From Arthrobacter sp. YD4 (lineage in GTDB: Bacteria; Actinomycetota; Actinomycetes; Actinomycetales; Micrococcaceae), in NCBI RefSeq assembly GCF_030410515.1, contig NZ_JAUHHD010000003.1, positions 372,001-436,000 of the forward strand: DNA of 64,000 bases, in the 5' to 3' direction. This document shows, one piece after another, positions 52,664 to 61,737 of this stretch (its first letter is position 1; each line of letters opens with the position of its first letter). A program made the translations under genes and the position numbers. The notes under the pieces are model-generated. The model did not search any database. It was not told where the DNA came from and was given only the letters and a program-made list of their open reading frames with translations.

Positions 52664-54115
52664 GTGGATGATCTCTTTGGTGCAGGGCAGGACAAGGCGT
52701 CCGCGAACAACGACTCCGACGCCGACGACTTCGGCGATGAGTCCGGCGACGGCGACTCCCCCCGCGGCTCCGGCCGAGCCGCCCCGCGCAGTCCGCTGGC
52801 CGTCCGCATGCGTCCCCGGACCCTGGACGACGTCGTCGGCCAGCAGCACCTCCTGGGCCACGGCTCCCCGCTGCGGCAGCTCGCGGCCGGCAGCAACGCC
52901 ACCGGACCGGCCGGCCCCAGCTCACTGATCCTCTGGGGCCCTCCCGGCACCGGCAAGACCACCCTGGCCCACGTGATCGCCAAGGGCCCGGGGCGCAAAT
53001 TCGTTGAGCTCTCCGCCATCACGGCCGGGGTCAAGGACGTCCGCCGCGTCATGGACGAGGCGCTGACCGCCCGGGACCTCTACAAGACCACCACGGTGCT
53101 GTTCCTCGACGAGATCCACCGCTTCAACAAGGCCCAGCAGGACGCGCTGCTGCCCGGCGTCGAGAACCGCTGGGTGGTCCTGGTGGCCGCCACCACGGAG
53201 AACCCGTCCTTCTCGGTGGTTTCGCCGTTGCTCTCGCGCTCCCTCCTGCTGACCCTCAAGCCCCTCACCGACGCGGACATCGAGGGCCTGCTGCTGCGCG
53301 CCGTCGAGGACCCCCGCGGCCTGGGCGGCTCGGTGTCTTTGGAGGGGGAGGCCCTGGCGCACCTCGTCCGGCTCTCCGGCGGCGACGCACGCCGTGCCCT
53401 GACCGCGCTGGAGGCGGCCGCCGGCGTCGCGTTCGGCGACGCGGACGACGTCGACGGTGCCCCGGCCGACGGCACGCCCGTCAGTATCGAGCTCAAGCAC
53501 ACCGAACGCGCCCTGGACGTCGCCTCGGTCCGCTACGACCGCGCCGGGGACCAGCACTACGACGTCGCCAGCGCCTTCATCAAATCCATCCGTGGCTCCG
53601 ACGTGGACGCATCCCTGCACTACCTGGCCCGGATGCTGGAGGCCGGCGAGGACCCCCGTTTCGTGGCCCGCCGCATCGTGATCTCCGCCGCGGAGGACGT
53701 TGGCATGGCCGACCCCACCGCCCTGCAGACCGCCGTCGCCGCCGCCCAGGCGGTGCAGCTGATCGGCATGCCGGAAGGGCGGATCATCCTGGCCGAGGCC
53801 GTGGTGCACCTGGCCACCGCGCCCAAGTCCAACGCCGCCTACCTCGGCATCAACCAGGCGATCGCCGATGTGCGGGCCGGGATGGGCAACGGCATCCCCG
53901 CGCACCTGCGCGACGCGCACTACCCGGGCTCCAAGCAGCTGGGCCACGGCAAGGGGTACAAGTACGCCCACGACGCCCCGCACGCTGTCGCCACCCAGCA
54001 GTACCCGCCGGATGACCTGGTGGGCCGCAACTACTACCAGCCCACCGCCAACGGCGCCGAACGGGACATCTCCACGCGGCTGGAACGGCTGAGGAAAATC
54101 ATCCGCGGCGGCTAA
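52664..54115 (+). CDS. rarA: Replication-associated recombination protein A (RarA/MgsA)
   Basis: A 483-residue AAA+ ATPase that acts at stalled replication forks. After about 45 acidic N-terminal residues, [17 protein letters not shown] begins the conserved part. Walker A is [15 protein letters not shown], Walker [24 protein letters not shown], sensor 1 [20 protein letters not shown], and the C-terminal tetramerisation part has [24 protein letters not shown] and [21 protein letters not shown]. The GTG at 52664 is preferred because a -10 hexamer sits 6 nt upstream. It precedes rpsD on the same strand. Confidence 0.95.
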   Translation: MDDLFGAGQDKASANNDSDADDFGDESGDGDSPRGSGRAAPRSPLAVRMRPRTLDDVVGQQHLLGHGSPLRQLAAGSNATGPAGPSSLILWGPPGTGKTTLAHVIAKGPGRKFVELSAITAGVKDVRRVMDEALTARDLYKTTTVLFLDEIHRFNKAQQDALLPGVENRWVVLVAATTENPSFSVVSPLLSRSLLLTLKPLTDADIEGLLLRAVEDPRGLGGSVSLEGEALAHLVRLSGGDARRALTALEAAAGVAFGDADDVDGAPADGTPVSIELKHTERALDVASVRYDRAGDQHYDVASAFIKSIRGSDVDASLHYLARMLEAGEDPRFVARRIVISAAEDVGMADPTALQTAVAAAQAVQLIGMPEGRIILAEAVVHLATAPKSNAAYLGINQAIADVRAGMGNGIPAHLRDAHYPGSKQLGHGKGYKYAHDAPHAVATQQYPPDDLVGRNYYQPTANGAERDISTRLERLRKIIRGG

Positions 54116-54303
54116 GCCGTGATAGTCTTGAACGTTGTCTGGCAAGGCACGGACGCATAATCCTCTGAACTCGCGGCAGTTTCGGCTGTCACGATGCTCC
54201 GCGGGTTGGCTCTGCGCCCAGTAGCAAAAGGCAGCGGTTGGCCGATGCTCTCCATCGTGGAGGCCAGTAACACTGACACACCGCAGATATTGGAAGGACA
54301 CAA

Positions 54304-54930
54304 GTGGCTAACAACACTCGTGCTCGCCGTACCGCACGCCTCTCGCGCGCACTCGGCATTGCTCTGACCCCCAAGGCCGCCAAGTACATGGAGCGCCGCC
54401 CGTACGGCCCCGGTGAGCATGGCCGTGCCCGCAAGAAGCAGGACTCCGACTACGCCGTTCGTCTGCGTGAAAAGCAGCGTCTGCGCGCCCAGTACGGCAT
54501 CCGTGAAGCCCAGATGACCCGTGCCTTCGAAGAAGCACGCCGCACCAAGGGCCTGACCGGTGAAAACCTGATCGAACTGCTCGAAATGCGTCTCGACGCC
54601 CTCGTGCTGCGTGCCGGCTTCGCCCGCACGATCGCCCAGGCCCGCCAGATGGTTGTGCACCGCCACATCATGGTCGACGGCGTCCGCGTTGACCGCCCGT
54701 CGTTCCGCGTCGGCGAGGGCCAGCTTGTCCACGTCCACAGCCGCAGCGAAACCATGCCTCCGTTCCAGGTGGCAGCAGCAGGCGCGCACCGCGATGTCCT
54801 GCCGATGGTTCCCGCCTACCTGGACGTCAAGCTCGAGTCCCTGCAGGCACGCCTGGTTCGCCGCCCGAAGCGCTCCGAAATCCCCGTGACCTGCGAAGAG
54901 CAGCTCGTCGTGGAATTCTACGCACGCTAG
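54304..54930 (+). CDS. rpsD: 30S ribosomal protein S4
   Basis: A 208-residue primary 16S rRNA-binding protein. The fold is complete: RRTARLSRALGIALTPKAAKYMERRPYGPGEHG at the N-terminus and an S4 RNA-binding domain (LDALVLRAGFARTIAQARQMVVHRHIMVDG). The zinc-ligand cysteines of some S4 proteins are absent, the normal C-minus form. GTG at 54304 has GGAAGGA 5 nt upstream. The 188-bp leader after rarA contains TAGTCT (54123-54128) and a CATAAT region as possible promoter parts. It stands apart from the ribosomal operon, followed by a very strong terminator. Confidence 0.97.
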   Translation: MANNTRARRTARLSRALGIALTPKAAKYMERRPYGPGEHGRARKKQDSDYAVRLREKQRLRAQYGIREAQMTRAFEEARRTKGLTGENLIELLEMRLDALVLRAGFARTIAQARQMVVHRHIMVDGVRVDRPSFRVGEGQLVHVHSRSETMPPFQVAAAGAHRDVLPMVPAYLDVKLESLQARLVRRPKRSEIPVTCEEQLVVEFYAR

Positions 54931-54942
54931 ATCCAACGCGAG

Positions 54943-54988
54943 ACCTACAAAGAAGCCCGTGGCAAGCGCCGCGGGCTTCTTTGTAGGT
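54943..54988 (+). terminator. Intrinsic terminator after rpsD
   Basis: A 17-bp perfect stem (54943-54959 with 54972-54988) extended by a G-U pair and GGC/GCC to an AAGC tetraloop. The distal arm contains TTCTTTG, acting as a U-rich end; a very stable hairpin 12 bp after the rpsD stop. Confidence 0.9.
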
Positions 54989-55072
54989 AAGGTACTTGAG
55001 GGAGTCCGCGGCCACGCATTATGGCGGAGCGGCCCCGCAGTAATCCACGGAGTTTCAAGGAGATGAACGTCT

Positions 55073-55447
55073 ATGACTGGTGGCGATATTGCCGGCCTGA
55101 TCGCGGCCGGGGTGTTTGCACTCCTGGTCCTGCTGCTCGCCGTGCCGATCCTGAAGCTCGGGGGAGTGTTCGACGAGGTGCGCAGCACCATCCGCTCGCT
55201 CAGCGACGGCGCCACCCCGCTCATGGATGAGGTCACCGCCACCGTCTCCACCACCAACCAGCAGCTGAAGAAGGTTGACGGGATCGCCGCCAACGTCTCC
55301 GACGCCTCCGCGAACCTCTCCGCCCTGTCCTCCCTGGTCGCGGCCACCGTGGGTTCGCCGCTGATCAAGGTCGCCGCCTTCAGCTACGGCGTGCGTTCGG
55401 CGTTCTCCGCGCGCAAGAAGCCCTCCTCCGGCCGCCGCAGCCGCTGA
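55073..55447 (+). CDS. DUF948 domain-containing membrane protein
   Basis: A 124-residue protein with one N-terminal membrane helix (AGLIAAGVFALLVLLLAVPILKLG), then a heptad-rich helical segment typical of DUF948 (VFDEVRSTIRSLSDGATPLMDEVTATVSTTNQQLKKV...), and a basic C-terminus. Function is unknown. It lies between rpsD and alaS, a place where actinobacteria regularly carry this protein and a second small protein. ATG at 55073 has AAGGAG 8 nt upstream. Confidence 0.88.
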   Translation: MTGGDIAGLIAAGVFALLVLLLAVPILKLGGVFDEVRSTIRSLSDGATPLMDEVTATVSTTNQQLKKVDGIAANVSDASANLSALSSLVAATVGSPLIKVAAFSYGVRSAFSARKKPSSGRRSR

Positions 55448-55477
55448 CCCGGCCCGCTCCCGCTGAAAGAAGCTGAC

Positions 55478-55723
55478 ATGAACAGGATTCTCTGGATGGG
55501 CATCGGCGTCGCCGTCGGCGTCATCGCATTCCGTAAGATCACCCAGGCGCAGACCGCGCTGGGCCCCGAAGGCATGAACCGCGCCGTGGGCCGCCTGGCC
55601 GACAGCGTCTACGACTTCGCCGACGCTGTCCGCACCGGCATGCGCGACCGCGAGAGCGAACTGCGCTCAGCGCTGGGAGTAGACGACGCCGCCGCCCCCG
55701 CCCGGGACGCGCTGCGCCGCTAG
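55478..55723 (+). CDS. Small DUF6167-like protein
   Basis: An 81-residue protein with a single N-terminal hydrophobic helix (ILWMGIGVAVGVIAF) and an amphipathic helical remainder (GRLADSVYDFADAVRTGMRDRESELRSALG). The size and place immediately before alaS match the actinobacterial DUF6167 family; function unknown. ATG at 55478 has AAGAAG 5 nt upstream. It is 30 bp after the DUF948 gene, so the two are cotranscribed. Confidence 0.8.
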   Translation: MNRILWMGIGVAVGVIAFRKITQAQTALGPEGMNRAVGRLADSVYDFADAVRTGMRDRESELRSALGVDDAAAPARDALRR

Positions 55724-55794
55724 GCCGCCCGCCACCCCGAACCACCCGATGCCACCGGTGCGTCGCCACCTACGTTTGTAAAGAATTATTGAAG

Positions 55795-55810
55795 GGTTAG
55801 TAACCAGGTT
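55795..55810 (+). repeat. Alternating GGTTA elements at the alaS start
   Basis: GGTTA-G-TAACC-A-GGTTA ends directly at the alaS ATG; the first two units form a palindrome. The expected ribosome-binding site is displaced (GAAGGG is 15 nt upstream, AGG 2 nt). It may be an operator or translation-control element. Confidence 0.35.
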
Positions 55811-58489
55811 ATGAAGTCGCAGGAGATCACCAAGCGCTGGATCGATTTTTTTGTCAGCAAGGGACACACCGCCGTGCCCTCCGCCTCCCTGGTATCCAGC
55901 GACCCCTCCCTGCTGTTCACGGTGGCCGGCATGGTCCCGTTCATCCCGTACCTCACCGCCCGTGAGGAGCCGCCCTACTCGCGTGCCACCAGCATCCAGA
56001 AGTGCATCCGCACCGGCGACATCGAAGAGGTGGGCAAGACCGCCCGCCACGGCACCTTCTTCCAGATGTGCGGCAACTTCTCCTTCGGCGACTACTTCAA
56101 GGAAGACGCCATCAAGTTCGCCTGGGAGCTGCTGACCACCGGCGTCGACGACGGCGGCTACGGCCTGCCGCCGGAGCGCCTTTGGGTCACCGTCTACGAA
56201 GAGGACGACGAGGCCAAGGAACTCTGGCTGAAGAACACCGGCGTCCCGGCCGAGCGGATCCAGCGGATGGGCAAGTCGGACAACTACTGGTCCACCGGCC
56301 AGCCCGGCCCCGCCGGCCCCTGCTCCGAGATCTACTACGACCGTGGCCCCGCCTACGGCATCGAGGGCGGCCCGCTGGCCGACGAGACCCGGTACATCGA
56401 GATCTGGAACCTCGTGTTCATGCAGTACCAGATCGACAATGTCCGTTCCAAGGTGGACTTCGACATCACCGGCGAACTGCCCAAGAAGAACATCGACACC
56501 GGCCTCGGCATGGAGCGCCTCGCGATGATCCTGCAGGGCGTCGAGAACATGTACGAGACGGACCAGGTCCGTCCCGTCATCGACAAGGCCGCAGAGCTCT
56601 CGGGCAAGGCCTACACTTCCGCCGAGACCCCCGAGGACCCGCACCACACCGACGACGTCCGCATGCGCGTCGTCGCCGACCACATCCGCTCGGCCCTGAT
56701 GCTGATCGCCGACGGCGTCACCCCCTCCAACGAGGGCCGCGGCTACGTGCTGCGCCGCCTGATCCGCCGGGCCGTCCGCTCCATGCGCCTGCTCGGCGTC
56801 GAGAAGGCCTGCCTGCCGGAGCTGCTCCCGGCCTCCCGCGACGCCATGAAGGGCGTCTACCCGATCGTGGAGACCGACTTCGAGCGGATCAGCCGGATCG
56901 CCTACGCCGAGGAGAAGGCGTTCCTGCGCACCATCGCCTCCGGCACGGCCCGGCTGGAGGACGCGGTCAAGGAATCCAAGTCCGCCGGCCGCCCGCTCTC
57001 CGGCGCCGACGCCTTCACCCTGCACGACACCTACGGCTTCCCGATCGACCTGACCCTGGAAATGGCCGAGGAGGCCGGCCTCAAGGTCGACGAGCCCGAG
57101 TTCCGCAAGCTCATGCTGGAGCAGCGCCAGCGCGCCCAGGCCGACGCCAAGGGCAAGAAGGGCGCCCACGCGGACATGAGCGCCTTCCAGGAGCTCCTGA
57201 CCGCGGGCGAGACCGTGTTCACCGGCTACACCGAGCTCGCCGGCGAGTCCACGGTCCGCGGCATCCTCGCCAACGGCCGCAAGGTGGGCCACGCCGCCAC
57301 CGGCGAGGAGATTGAACTCGTCCTGGCCGAGACCCCGTTCTACGCCGAGGCCGGCGGCCAGGCCGCCGACACCGGTCTGATCACCGGCGACGGCTTCGTC
57401 GTCGAGGTCCTGGACGTGCAGCGCCCCATCAAGGGCCTCAGCGTCCACAAGGCGATCGTCCGCGAGGGTGAAATCGGCGCCGACGCCCGCGTCCTCGCCG
57501 CCGTCGACCGCGAACGCCGGCACGCAGCCGAGCAGGCACACACGGGCACGCACATCGTGCACGCCGCCCTGCACCAGATCCTCGGGCCGGAGGCGCTGCA
57601 GCGCGGCTCCTTCAACAAGGCCGGCTACCTCCGCTTTGACTTCTCCTGGGGCGAGGGCCTGAGCACGGCCACCCGCTCGGAGATCGAAGAGGTCGCCAAC
57701 ATCGCGATCCGCAACAACTACCAGGTTGAGACCAAGATCATGGGCCTGGCCGAGGCGAAGGCACTCGGCGCCATGGCGCTCTTCGGCGAGAACTACGGCA
57801 ACGAGGTCCGCGTCGTGGAGATCGACGGCGCATGGTCCCGCGAGCTCTGCGGCGGCACGCACGTGTCCAACACTTCTTTGATCGGCAGCCTGTCGCTGCT
57901 GGGTGAGCAGTCCGTCGGCTCGGGCAACCGCCGCGTCGAGGCCTTCGTCGGCATGGACGCCTTCCGGCACCTGGCCGCCGAACGCGCCCTGGTCACCGAG
58001 CTCACCGACATGCTGAAGGTGCCCTCCGGCCTGCTCACCGAGCGCATCGCCAGCACCCTCGCCAAGCTCAAGGCCACCGAGAAGGAACTCGAGCGCCTCC
58101 GCAAGGAACAGCTCACCGCCGCCGCCGCGCAGCTGGTGGGCACCGCCAAGGACGCCTCGGGCGTCAAGGTTATCGCCCACGATGCCGGCCAGATCGGCGG
58201 CGCGGACGACCTGCGCGGCCTGGCACTGGACTTGCGCACCCGGCTCGGCTCCGACGCCGCGGCCGTCGCGGTGGCCGGCGTCAGCAACGACCGCCCGGTG
58301 ATCCTGGTGGCCACCAATGAGGCCGCCCGTGAGGCCGGCGTCAAGGCCGGCGCGCTGGTCCGCCTGGCCGCCGGCATCCTCGGCGGTGGCGGCGGCGGCA
58401 AGGACGACGTCGCCCAGGGCGGCGGCACCGACGTTAGCAAGGTCGGGGCAGCCCTGACCGCCGTCGTCGACGCCATCACCAAGCGCTAA
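55811..58489 (+). CDS. alaS: Alanine--tRNA ligase
   Basis: An 892-residue AlaRS. The aminoacylation core starts with MKSQEITKRWIDFFVSKGHT and has SLLFTVAGMVPFIPYL, MCGNFSFGDYFKEDAI and WSTGQPGPAGPCSEIYYD. The editing domain shows HTGTHIVHAAL and CGGTHVSNTS, with zinc-ligand residues intact. The C-terminal C-Ala domain ends with the Gly-rich GGGGGGKDDVAQGGG. All domains complete. ATG at 55811 is fixed by the conserved N-terminus although the ribosome-binding site is poor. It heads the alaS-ruvX-mltG-aroE-aroC-aroK-aroB series. Confidence 0.97.
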   Translation: MKSQEITKRWIDFFVSKGHTAVPSASLVSSDPSLLFTVAGMVPFIPYLTAREEPPYSRATSIQKCIRTGDIEEVGKTARHGTFFQMCGNFSFGDYFKEDAIKFAWELLTTGVDDGGYGLPPERLWVTVYEEDDEAKELWLKNTGVPAERIQRMGKSDNYWSTGQPGPAGPCSEIYYDRGPAYGIEGGPLADETRYIEIWNLVFMQYQIDNVRSKVDFDITGELPKKNIDTGLGMERLAMILQGVENMYETDQVRPVIDKAAELSGKAYTSAETPEDPHHTDDVRMRVVADHIRSALMLIADGVTPSNEGRGYVLRRLIRRAVRSMRLLGVEKACLPELLPASRDAMKGVYPIVETDFERISRIAYAEEKAFLRTIASGTARLEDAVKESKSAGRPLSGADAFTLHDTYGFPIDLTLEMAEEAGLKVDEPEFRKLMLEQRQRAQADAKGKKGAHADMSAFQELLTAGETVFTGYTELAGESTVRGILANGRKVGHAATGEEIELVLAETPFYAEAGGQAADTGLITGDGFVVEVLDVQRPIKGLSVHKAIVREGEIGADARVLAAVDRERRHAAEQAHTGTHIVHAALHQILGPEALQRGSFNKAGYLRFDFSWGEGLSTATRSEIEEVANIAIRNNYQVETKIMGLAEAKALGAMALFGENYGNEVRVVEIDGAWSRELCGGTHVSNTSLIGSLSLLGEQSVGSGNRRVEAFVGMDAFRHLAAERALVTELTDMLKVPSGLLTERIASTLAKLKATEKELERLRKEQLTAAAAQLVGTAKDASGVKVIAHDAGQIGGADDLRGLALDLRTRLGSDAAAVAVAGVSNDRPVILVATNEAAREAGVKAGALVRLAAGILGGGGGGKDDVAQGGGTDVSKVGAALTAVVDAITKR

Positions 58490-58498
58490 AGGCCGCGG

Positions 58499-59113
58499 AT
58501 GGTTGACGCTATGGTGTCCGGCGGCTACCTCCGGGGCGTAAAGCTCGGGGTAGACGTCGGCACCGTCCGCGTGGGGGTGGCCGTGTGCGACCCTGACGGC
58601 ATCCTCGCCACCCCGCTCCGGACGCTCAAGCGCGACTCCAAGAATGCCTCGGACGTCAAGATCCTGGTCCGGGAGGCGCTGGAGCGGGACGTCGTCGAAA
58701 TTTTTGTCGGCCTGCCCCGCACCATGAAGGGGGAAGAGCACGCCTCCGCGACAATGGCTTCCGACTATGCAAAGCTACTGGTCAGTACCCTGCGGGCGGC
58801 CGACGCCGACATTCCCGTCTGGCTGGTTGACGAGCGACTGAGCACCGTTTCAGCGCACCGGGACCTGCACCAAGCTGGCATGAGCAGCCGCGACCACCGT
58901 AAAGTGGTTGATCAGGTTGCGGCCGCAGGGATACTGCAACACGCAATCGATATGCAAAAGGCCAGGGGGACGGAAGTGGGTCGCCGCGTCAGCGCGGACC
59001 CGCAGCCGGGGCCGACCGGTGGCGGCGCTCAGGCCGCCCCGGACTTAGACGCGCATTCTGCACAACGCATTCTGCCCGAAATGGAAGGCTACAGTGAGCC
59101 CGGTCAACAATGA
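58499..59113 (+). CDS. ruvX: Holliday junction resolvase-like YqgF/RuvX
   Basis: A 204-residue RNase H-fold nuclease. Conserved parts are KLGVDVGTVRVGVAVCDPDG (catalytic Asp), VEIFVGLPRTMKGEE (Glu region), WLVDERLSTVSAHRDL and SSRDHRKVVDQVAAAGILQ (Asp). E. coli YqgF is required for 16S rRNA 5'-end processing. A tail of about 45 residues, Pro/Gly-rich, follows the normal core. The ATG at 58499 has AAAGG 5 nt upstream; other starts at 58511 or 58514 would shorten it slightly. It overlaps mltG by 20 bp. Confidence 0.93.
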   Translation: MVDAMVSGGYLRGVKLGVDVGTVRVGVAVCDPDGILATPLRTLKRDSKNASDVKILVREALERDVVEIFVGLPRTMKGEEHASATMASDYAKLLVSTLRAADADIPVWLVDERLSTVSAHRDLHQAGMSSRDHRKVVDQVAAAGILQHAIDMQKARGTEVGRRVSADPQPGPTGGGAQAAPDLDAHSAQRILPEMEGYSEPGQQ

Positions 59114-60854
59114 CGAGTCCTCTGGTTTTGCCACTGGCGGCGCAGACCGCCCGCTGACGCGCAAGGAAATCCGGGCCCAGGAGAAGTTCCTGGCCACCCA
59201 GAACCACGAAGTCGTCCCGCCGCAGGCCTATGTCACGGGCCAGGAGGAGCAGGGCGCCCCCGAAGCGCCGTCCCGCCAGGAGTCCGTGCACGAACCGGTC
59301 CAGGAACCCGTGCACCAGGAACCCGCGTACGCCGAGCCCGTGCAGGAGGAACCGGTCCACGCAGAGCCCGTGCACCGGGAGCCGGTCCACGAAGCACCGG
59401 TCCACGACACGCACACCGACCAGGTGCCCGTGCCCGAACCGGCCCAGCAGCCCGTCCATGTCGAGCCTGTGCCCGCCGAAGAGGCGCACCACGACGCCGG
59501 CTACGCGGCTCCCGCGTTCGCAGAGGCCGCCCACGACGAGCCGGCCCACGAGCTGCACGAAGACGCGGCCCACGAGCCCGTCCACGAATACGCCGGCGGC
59601 CTCTCCCGCGAGGAAACCCTCCGCCGCGCCGACGCCCTGCAGTACGGCCACGCCGCCGAGAGCGGCGCCTACTACGACGATCACCACGAGGACGCGGCCT
59701 ACGCCGAACACCCCCTCGAAGACCACCACGACGAAGAGGAGCACGGCCGCGACCTGATCGGCGCCGCGGGCATCCCCGTCGCCAAGGGCCCGTCCAAGAA
59801 GGTCCGGCGCCGCCGGCGCTTCCTGGCCCTGGTCCTGACCCTCGCCGTCTTCGTCGTCGCCATCGTCGTCGGCGCCCAGTTCATCAAGCCGCTGCTCGGC
59901 GGCAACACCGTTGCGGACTACCCGGGCCCCGGCACCGGCGAGGTCACCATCACCGTGCCCGCCGGCGCAGGCCCCAAGTCCGTGGCCGCGGACCTACAGG
60001 CCAAGCAGGTCATCGCCAACCCGGACAACTTCGTCAAGGCCTTCGTGGCTGCCGGCGGAGCCCTCACCCCGGGCACCTTCAGCATGCGCAAGGAAATGAA
60101 CAACACCGATGCCGTCAACATCCTGCTGAACAAGGGCAGCGGCAAGGTCATGTACTTCGCCCTCAGCGCCGGCATGCGCATCAACGAATCCCTGCAGGCC
60201 ATCTCCGAAGGCACCGGCGTGCCGGTCCCCGAACTCAAGGCACTCAGCGACTCCCCGGCACAGTTCGGCGTTCCCGCGAAGGCCAAGAATCTTGAGGGCT
60301 TCCTGTTCCCCGGCGAATACCGCTTCCCGCTGGGCACCTCCGCAAAGGACGTCCTGACGAAACTGGTGGGCAGCACCCTGGACGAGCTGAAGGCCCAGGG
60401 CATCACCGACCCGGCCAAGCAGTACGACGTCCTGACCGTCGCCAGCATCGTCCAGGCCGAGGGCGGCCAGGCCGAGTACGGTGACGTCGCCGGCGCCATC
60501 TATAACCGCCTCAAGCCGAACAACACGGAGACCGGCGGACTGATCCAGTCCGACGCCACCGTCACCTACGGCCTGGGCATCCGCAGCTTCCACATCGATG
60601 AGGCGCAGAAGGCGGACAAGTCCAACCCGTACAACACCTACGCCAACCAGGGCCTGCCCGCCGGTCCGATCGGCTCGCCGGGCAAGACTGCCATCGACGC
60701 CGCCGCCAAGCCGAAGACGAACGACTACCTCTACTGGGTGACGGTCAACCTGGACACCAAGGAGACCCTGTTCGCCAAGACGCTGGCGGAGCACAACGTC
60801 AACGTGGCCAAGTACAACGCCTGGTGCAGCGCCAACCCGAACCGTTGCGTGTGA
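59094..60854 (+). CDS. mltG: Endolytic transglycosylase MltG
   Basis: A 586-residue membrane enzyme that cleaves nascent glycan strands. A long cytosolic N-terminus (about 1-238) contains a His/Glu/Pro-rich repeat region, then one membrane helix (about 240-262, FLALVLTLAVFVVAIVVGAQF), a LysM-like part and the YceG domain. The catalytic Glu is in TVASIVQAEGGQAEYGDVAGAIYNRL, followed by LIQSDATVTYGLG and NPYNTYANQGLPAGPIGSPG. GTG at 59094 has GGAAGG 6 nt upstream. Its stop overlaps the aroE GTG (GTGA). Confidence 0.94.
   Translation: MSPVNNDESSGFATGGADRPLTRKEIRAQEKFLATQNHEVVPPQAYVTGQEEQGAPEAPSRQESVHEPVQEPVHQEPAYAEPVQEEPVHAEPVHREPVHEAPVHDTHTDQVPVPEPAQQPVHVEPVPAEEAHHDAGYAAPAFAEAAHDEPAHELHEDAAHEPVHEYAGGLSREETLRRADALQYGHAAESGAYYDDHHEDAAYAEHPLEDHHDEEEHGRDLIGAAGIPVAKGPSKKVRRRRRFLALVLTLAVFVVAIVVGAQFIKPLLGGNTVADYPGPGTGEVTITVPAGAGPKSVAADLQAKQVIANPDNFVKAFVAAGGALTPGTFSMRKEMNNTDAVNILLNKGSGKVMYFALSAGMRINESLQAISEGTGVPVPELKALSDSPAQFGVPAKAKNLEGFLFPGEYRFPLGTSAKDVLTKLVGSTLDELKAQGITDPAKQYDVLTVASIVQAEGGQAEYGDVAGAIYNRLKPNNTETGGLIQSDATVTYGLGIRSFHIDEAQKADKSNPYNTYANQGLPAGPIGSPGKTAIDAAAKPKTNDYLYWVTVNLDTKETLFAKTLAEHNVNVAKYNAWCSANPNRCV
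59280..59490 (+). repeat. Low-complexity EPVH-type coding repeats in mltG
   Basis: In frame this encodes recurring four- to six-residue units such as EPVH, EPVQ and EPVHAEPVHREP (MltG residues about 63-133). The DNA shows matching GAGCCCGTGCA-type short repeats. Unit length varies, so it is a degenerate peptide repeat, not a CRISPR or transposon feature. Confidence 0.8.
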
Positions 60855-61711
60855 CCGGACGGGCGGCCGTCCTCGGCCACCCCATCGGGCATTCGAAGTC
60901 CCCGGCCCTGCACCGGGCCGCCTACGCGGCGCTCGGCGTGGACATCGGCTACGAGGCGATCGACGTCACCGTCGACGCCCTGCCCGGGTTCCTGTCGACT
61001 GTCCGCGCTGAGGACAGTTGGCGGGGGCTCTCGGTGACGATGCCGCTGAAGGCCGCCATAGCCGCGGCCGTGGACGAGGTCCGCGGCGTGGGGGAGGCCC
61101 TCGGTGTGGTCAACACCGTGGCGTTCGAGCCCGGGCCCGCAGGTCCACGACTCGTCGGGTACAACACCGACGTCGCCGGAATCGTCAACGCCCTCCGCTA
61201 CGCCGGCGCCCCTGATGCGCCGTCCGCCGCCGTGCTGGGCGGGGGCGGGACCGCCGCGGCCGCCGTCGCCGCCCTCCGCGACCTCGGCACCTCCTCCGCC
61301 ACGGTTTTCGTCCGCGACGCGGTCCGGGCCGCCGACGTGCGCGCCGCCGCCGCCGCCGTCGGCATCGACCTGCAGTTCCGGCCACTGACGGCGGCCGCCC
61401 GTGAACTCCCCGGCTACGACGTCGTCGTCTCCACCCTGCCGCCTCGCGCCGCGGACGGAACCGGAGCGGACCTCGCCGCCGCCGGCGCCGCGACGCCTGG
61501 CATCCTGCTCGATGCCGCGTACGACCCGTGGCCCAGCCGGATCGCCGCGGCGTGGACCGCGGGCGGCGGAACCGTGGTCCCCGGCCTGGAAATGCTGCTC
61601 TACCAGGCGATCGAACAGGTCCGGCTTTTCGCAGCCGTCGACGGGCCGATGCCCGCCGAAGTCATAGATGTGATGTGTGACGCAGTAGGGGCACCTCGAC
61701 GGGTGTTCTAA
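60851..61711 (+). CDS. aroE: Shikimate dehydrogenase
   Basis: A 286-residue enzyme of the shikimate pathway that reduces 3-dehydroshikimate with NADPH. Substrate site: [21 protein letters not shown]; catalytic Lys in [12 protein letters not shown] and Asp in [13 protein letters not shown]; dinucleotide-binding [17 protein letters not shown]. The C-terminus has [19 protein letters not shown] at 60851 overlaps the mltG stop; the frame reads further upstream but only inside mltG. It is followed by aroC after 26 bp. Confidence 0.94.
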   Translation: MTGRAAVLGHPIGHSKSPALHRAAYAALGVDIGYEAIDVTVDALPGFLSTVRAEDSWRGLSVTMPLKAAIAAAVDEVRGVGEALGVVNTVAFEPGPAGPRLVGYNTDVAGIVNALRYAGAPDAPSAAVLGGGGTAAAAVAALRDLGTSSATVFVRDAVRAADVRAAAAAVGIDLQFRPLTAAARELPGYDVVVSTLPPRAADGTGADLAAAGAATPGILLDAAYDPWPSRIAAAWTAGGGTVVPGLEMLLYQAIEQVRLFAAVDGPMPAEVIDVMCDAVGAPRRVF

Positions 61712-61737
61712 GTGCCGCACATGGCAGGATGGAAGCT

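Noticed and set aside
54116..54303. Structured autoregulatory leader of rpsD
   Set aside because: Only a short 5-bp hairpin (CGATG/CATCG) was found; no pseudoknot like the known S4 sites could be supported by eye.
55667..58741. A 1024-codon open frame on the minus strand opposite alaS
   Set aside because: It lies entirely antisense to the fully conserved alaS and start of ruvX, has biased Gly/Ala/Val/His composition typical of GC-rich antisense frames, and no family motifs.
59280..59490. Tandem short repeats that could suggest a CRISPR array
   Set aside because: The repeats are in frame, four to six codons, degenerate and without spacers; they encode peptide repeats of MltG.
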